From Paenibacillus agricola (GTDB lineage Bacteria > Bacillota > Bacilli > Paenibacillales > NBRC-103111): 64,000 nt of DNA. This document shows, piece after piece, positions 61,151 through 64,000 of the stretch (position 1 is the stretch's first letter; every line of letters starts with the position of its first letter). The stretch is taken from the NCBI RefSeq assembly GCF_011440305.1, contig NZ_JAAOIW010000019.1, positions 1 through 64,000 on the forward strand, read 5' to 3'. The notes under the pieces were generated by a model that saw only the letters and a list, made by a program, of their open reading frames with translations, did not search any database and had not been told where the DNA came from. A program made the translations under genes and the position numbers.

Positions 61151-62383
61151 TTACTCATCCTGATTTAACCGAAGTGGGATTTCAAAAGTAAAACAAGATC
61201 CATTGCTATCCGATTTTTCTAACCGGATCTGTCCAGCCATGAGTTCGACTAATTGCTTGCTAATAAAAAGCCCCAGCCCAGTCCCGGCTTCCTGTTCACT
61301 TTCTTTAGTTACATGAACTTGAGAAAAAGACTGAAATAATCGATCGACCTTCTCTGCAGCGATTCCCTCTCCTGTATCGGTTACTGAGAAAGCCAGCCGT
61401 ACAGACGACGCTTCCGGTTCGTTCGATATCAATTTCACTGCTAGCGTTATCCCGCCTTGTGACGTGAATTTAAAGGCATTGCTCACGAGGTTTAATAAAA
61501 CTTGGCGAATTTTATTGGAATCCCCCCATACCAGCTTAGGAAGCTTTGGATCAAATTCTGCCGATAAGAAGATCCCCTTCTTGCTGATATCGGTAGAAAA
61601 TAATAAAAGCATCCGTTCTATATGGAAACGAATATCAAATGGCAGACTATCCAGCTCCATCTTGCCTGCTTCCAATTTGGAATATTTGAGAATATGGTCC
61701 AGCATGGTCAGCAGTGATTTGCCGCTGCTTTCGATAATATCCACATATTCCTTCTGCTCCTCACTTAGCTCTGTGCTGTGCAGCAAGCTTGCCATCCCCA
61801 TTACCCCATTCATCGGCGTACGGATTTCGTGGCTCATAATCGCAAGCAAGTTGGCTTTTTCCTCTAGCAGCTCTTGCGAAGCCTCTTCCGCTTTTTTTAA
61901 AGTCCTGGCGGTTTCCTCCAGCTCCAGCACATTTGCAAAAAATATCGCTAACGATTGAAGCAAAGCCACATCCTTCTCGTGGTATTGGTAGTGATTATGG
62001 TCAAAGGCACAAAGTGACCCGAATACATCGCCACTAGGTGTAATAATCTTCACACCCATAAAGGAGCAGCCGCCAACAAATTGGGTTGCATCCATATCTT
62101 TGGTCAAAGGATGGGTCATATTATCTGGAACAACCAAGGGACCCACCGATTTCTCGATCACTAGATGGCAATAGGATTGCTCATTGTCCACAATCAAGCC
62201 TTCCTCGAGCATGGTGATCTCACGGTTGAACGATTTCAATACCGTAGTTGTCAATCTATCATTAATAGCGATACAAAATGTATTCGCATGAATCATTTCG
62301 CTCGCTACTTGCATGACTTGTCCAGCCGATTTGTACAAATTGTTGGAAATCAAAGATAATATATCGATATAATCAGTTCTCAC
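61151..62383 (-). CDS. GAF-domain sensor histidine kinase
   Basis: A 410-residue protein from the GTG at 62383, which follows AGAAGG at good spacing; a TTG at 62410 is another in-frame start. A GAF domain occupies about 15-170 (FVGGCSFMGVKIITPSGDVFGSLCAFDHNHYQYHEKDVALLQSLAIFFANVLE). A coiled coil follows (KKAEEASQELLEEKANLLAIM). The H-box is MSHEIRTPMNGVMGMASLLHS with the phospho-His, and the HATPase boxes are N (NLVSNAFKFT), G1 (VTDTGEGIA), G2 (GTGLGLFISKQLVELM). No membrane segment, so it senses a cytosolic signal. No response regulator is adjacent; it may signal to a distant partner. Confidence 0.93.
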   Translation of the reverse strand: MRTDYIDILSLISNNLYKSAGQVMQVASEMIHANTFCIAINDRLTTTVLKSFNREITMLEEGLIVDNEQSYCHLVIEKSVGPLVVPDNMTHPLTKDMDATQFVGGCSFMGVKIITPSGDVFGSLCAFDHNHYQYHEKDVALLQSLAIFFANVLELEETARTLKKAEEASQELLEEKANLLAIMSHEIRTPMNGVMGMASLLHSTELSEEQKEYVDIIESSGKSLLTMLDHILKYSKLEAGKMELDSLPFDIRFHIERMLLLFSTDISKKGIFLSAEFDPKLPKLVWGDSNKIRQVLLNLVSNAFKFTSQGGITLAVKLISNEPEASSVRLAFSVTDTGEGIAAEKVDRLFQSFSQVHVTKESEQEAGTGLGLFISKQLVELMAGQIRLEKSDSNGSCFTFEIPLRLNQDE

Positions 62384-62449
62384 GACAGTTTTCCTTCTCT
62401 CTACGCACAAAAAAAGTAACGATTTAATAATGCCTAGGTCTTATTATAG

Positions 62450-63073
62450 CTAACTTTTAATTTTTGTATAGCGTGATTCTAGCTTTCTTCCCATGTACCA
62501 AATCACAAGGAAAACTAGCAAGATCACAATCATTTTCCAAGGCTGCTTAATGAGGTTACCCAAATCATTTCCGGCAAGGGAAACCACCATAATCATGATG
62601 GCTTTGCCCGATGCGGTAGCTATCAGAAATACAAGCCTGGGCAGCTTGGAAATGCCTGCTACAATGTTCACGAAGGAGGAAGGCGTAAAGGGAAAGCACG
62701 CCAGCAAAAAGATCGGCATAAACCCGTGATGCTCAACCCAGCCGATAAATGACTTTGTTTTCGGGTATTTGCGTTCTATATAGCTGCGGAATCTTCCACC
62801 AAACCTCCTGAAAAACATAAATACCAGCATGGCTCCGCATACGACACCAAGCCAGGAATAGAGCACACCTTCCCATAAGCCATACGCATTGACATTGGCC
62901 ACGATGATCGCAATTAGAGGCAAAATCGGAATCAAAGATTCTATAAAAGGAGCAATAATGCCTGGTATGGGTCCTAGCGATTCATAACGTTGCAGGTAGT
63001 GCTCAATATTTTCCCAAGATAAACCGCCAAGCCACTCGACCCAACTCATTAGAGCTTTCACCTGCCTTATCAT
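62450..63073 (-). CDS. TVP38/TMEM64 (VTT) family membrane protein
   Basis: A 207-residue integral membrane protein of the VTT/SNARE-associated (DedA-like) family. Hydrophobic segments: APFIESLIPILPLIAIIVANVNAYG, GVLYSWLGVVCGAMLVFMFFRRFG, FMPIFLLACFPFTPSSFVNIVAGIS and IVILLVFLVIWYMG. The FPFTPSSFVNIVAGISKL segment holds the family's conserved re-entrant motif. Relatives help flip lipid-linked carriers and phospholipids. The gene is on its own. Confidence 0.88.
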   Translation of the reverse strand: MIRQVKALMSWVEWLGGLSWENIEHYLQRYESLGPIPGIIAPFIESLIPILPLIAIIVANVNAYGLWEGVLYSWLGVVCGAMLVFMFFRRFGGRFRSYIERKYPKTKSFIGWVEHHGFMPIFLLACFPFTPSSFVNIVAGISKLPRLVFLIATASGKAIMIMVVSLAGNDLGNLIKQPWKMIVILLVFLVIWYMGRKLESRYTKIKS

Positions 63074-63254
63074 TTCTGCAATCTCTTATCCTTCATTCTT
63101 GCACAAAAGGAAGATGACTACACATTATTTTGCACAAAGCTTCCTATAAAGTATACTAAAATATATGAAGCGGCAATACAAGTTTCATGCAGTTATAGAC
63201 GAATCGGTTCTTATTCTAGCAAGTATCTATTATGGATAAAGGGGATTGTACCAA

Positions 63255-63896
63255 ATGAATATTCTTGTCATGGCCGCTGTTGCCCTAGAAAGGGATGCAG
63301 TATTACGCGGACTTCATGCTTCTAAAGACTTTAACGTCGCCATAGCAGGTGTTGGAGCTGCTGCTGCTGCTGCGCAAACAGCAACACTGCTGGCCGCAGC
63401 GACATATGATTTGGTTATAAGCGCAGGCATTGCCGGCGGATTTGTCGGGCGGGCCGAGGTGGGCTCCATTGTTATCGCGGACGCCGCCATTGCCGCCGAT
63501 TTGGGTGCCCAAACGCCTGATGGCTTCCGCAGCTTGGACCAGTTGGGCTTCGGATCATCCCAAGTTCCCGTTGATGTGGGCTTGGCGAAGCGGCTTGCCG
63601 AAGCACTTCGGGCCGCTGGGGGCCCTGTCTATACGGGCACTATCCTCACCGTGTCCACAGTGACAGGAACCGCAGAGACCGCCGCGGAGCTCGTTGCACG
63701 GGTTCCAGGCGCCACTGCTGAGGCCATGGAGGGCTATGGCGTTGGAATGGCTGCCTATCAAAGCGGGATTCCTTTTCTGGAAATCCGCGCGATTTCCAAT
63801 GCCGTTGGCCCGCGGGATCGCTCCGCTTGGCGAATTGAAGAAGCCTTGCATGCACTAGAAGCAGCAAGTAAAACCTTAAGGGAGGTACTACAATGA
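63255..63896 (+). CDS. mqnB: Futalosine hydrolase
   Basis: A 213-residue nucleosidase starting at the ATG at 63255 with AAAGGGG upstream; a TTG at 63246 is also in frame. NILVMAAVALERDAVL, DLVISAGIAGGFVGRAEVGSIVIADAAIAADLGAQTPDGF, and AEAMEGYGVGMAAYQSGIPFLEIRAISNAVGPRDRSAWRIEEAL are conserved in the MqnB group (MTA/SAH nucleosidase fold, with EAMEGYG and SN..GPRD). It removes the base from futalosine in the alternative menaquinone pathway. Its stop overlaps the mqnD start by 4 bp (ATGA). Confidence 0.94.
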   Translation: MNILVMAAVALERDAVLRGLHASKDFNVAIAGVGAAAAAAQTATLLAAATYDLVISAGIAGGFVGRAEVGSIVIADAAIAADLGAQTPDGFRSLDQLGFGSSQVPVDVGLAKRLAEALRAAGGPVYTGTILTVSTVTGTAETAAELVARVPGATAEAMEGYGVGMAAYQSGIPFLEIRAISNAVGPRDRSAWRIEEALHALEAASKTLREVLQ

Positions 63897-64000
63897 AAAT
63901 TGCCTTTTCACCATGCCCTAATGATACTTTTGTTTTCCATGCTTGGGTACATGGGCTGCTGCCAGATGCCCCCAAGCTTGATGTGATGTATGCCGATATT
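63893..64000 (+). CDS. mqnD: 1,4-dihydroxy-6-naphthoate synthase, partial
   Basis: The first 36 codons are in the window; the gene continues past 64000. MKIAFSPCPNDTFVFHAWVHG, then LLPDAPKLDVMYADI is the N-terminus of MqnD, which makes 1,4-dihydroxy-6-naphthoate from cyclic dehypoxanthinyl futalosine. It is translationally coupled to mqnB and shows that the organism makes menaquinone by the futalosine route. Confidence 0.92.
   Translation, partial: MKIAFSPCPNDTFVFHAWVHGLLPDAPKLDVMYADI

Overview
The window looks like a chromosomal segment of a Gram-positive, spore-former-type Bacillota, most likely Bacillales and probably Paenibacillaceae. This is inferred from S-layer-homology (SLH) exported proteins, a T-box leader on a glutaminyl-tRNA synthetase gene, tandem CtsR heptads in front of a dnaJ-like/clpB pair, a CYP102A (P450-BM3-type) gene with a BM3R1-like repressor, CsbD- and YjzC-like small proteins, the futalosine menaquinone genes mqnB/mqnD, and strong AGGAGG ribosome binding sites. 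No rRNA, tRNA or CRISPR array was seen.

Positions 1-14000 are accessory and heavily reworked. A group II intron reverse transcriptase (RT) gene carries a frameshift and is interrupted, inside its catalytic core, by a second group II intron whose own RT has a stop codon and is cut off. A strikingly AT-rich two-gene cassette follows: a caspase-fold protease and a 735-residue P-loop GTPase-like protein (2176-5288). This is the best candidate for a little-described conflict or defence system. Next come an IS66 remnant without its main transposase, fragments of a P-loop protein and an Mrr-like nuclease, an intact AT-rich membrane protein, short repeats resembling insertion sequence (IS) ends, an ECF sigma/anti-sigma pair, an IS110 remnant with structured DNA upstream, and an SLH protein whose C-terminal half is a recent tandem duplication. 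Two 82-83 bp direct repeats bracket the sigma/anti-sigma/SLH segment (9262-14002).

From 14100 to the end the DNA is mostly ordinary chromosome: mqo; a 2'-5' RNA ligase-like gene; an erythromycin esterase-like gene; the electron-bifurcating fixABCX operon with an Fnr-like site; aldo/keto reductases; a second SLH protein; the CtsR-controlled dnaJ-like/clpB operon; an ArsB-type pump; an ArsR-family regulator with a short-chain dehydrogenase sharing an operator sequence; a carbamoyltransferase-like gene; the CYP102A-TetR unit with two operators; a MarR/ring-cleaving dioxygenase pair; an orphan ParB-like gene; T-box-glnS; an ECF-like sigma factor; a ClpP; a GNAT/nitrilase pair corresponding to the fused YhcX layout; a tyrosine recombinase; a LigD-type primase domain; a lyxose isomerase-like gene; a MocR-type regulator; a GAF-histidine kinase; and the start of the mqn genes.

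The most unusual non-coding signal is a set of three perfect palindromes (35445-35480, 49221-49270, 57515-57560). They share a 28-bp core whose right half matches the Bacillus/Staphylococcus dif site, and each copy has its own palindromic outer arms. A tyrosine recombinase gene lies between the second and third. All identifications were made by reading the sequence; no search was run.
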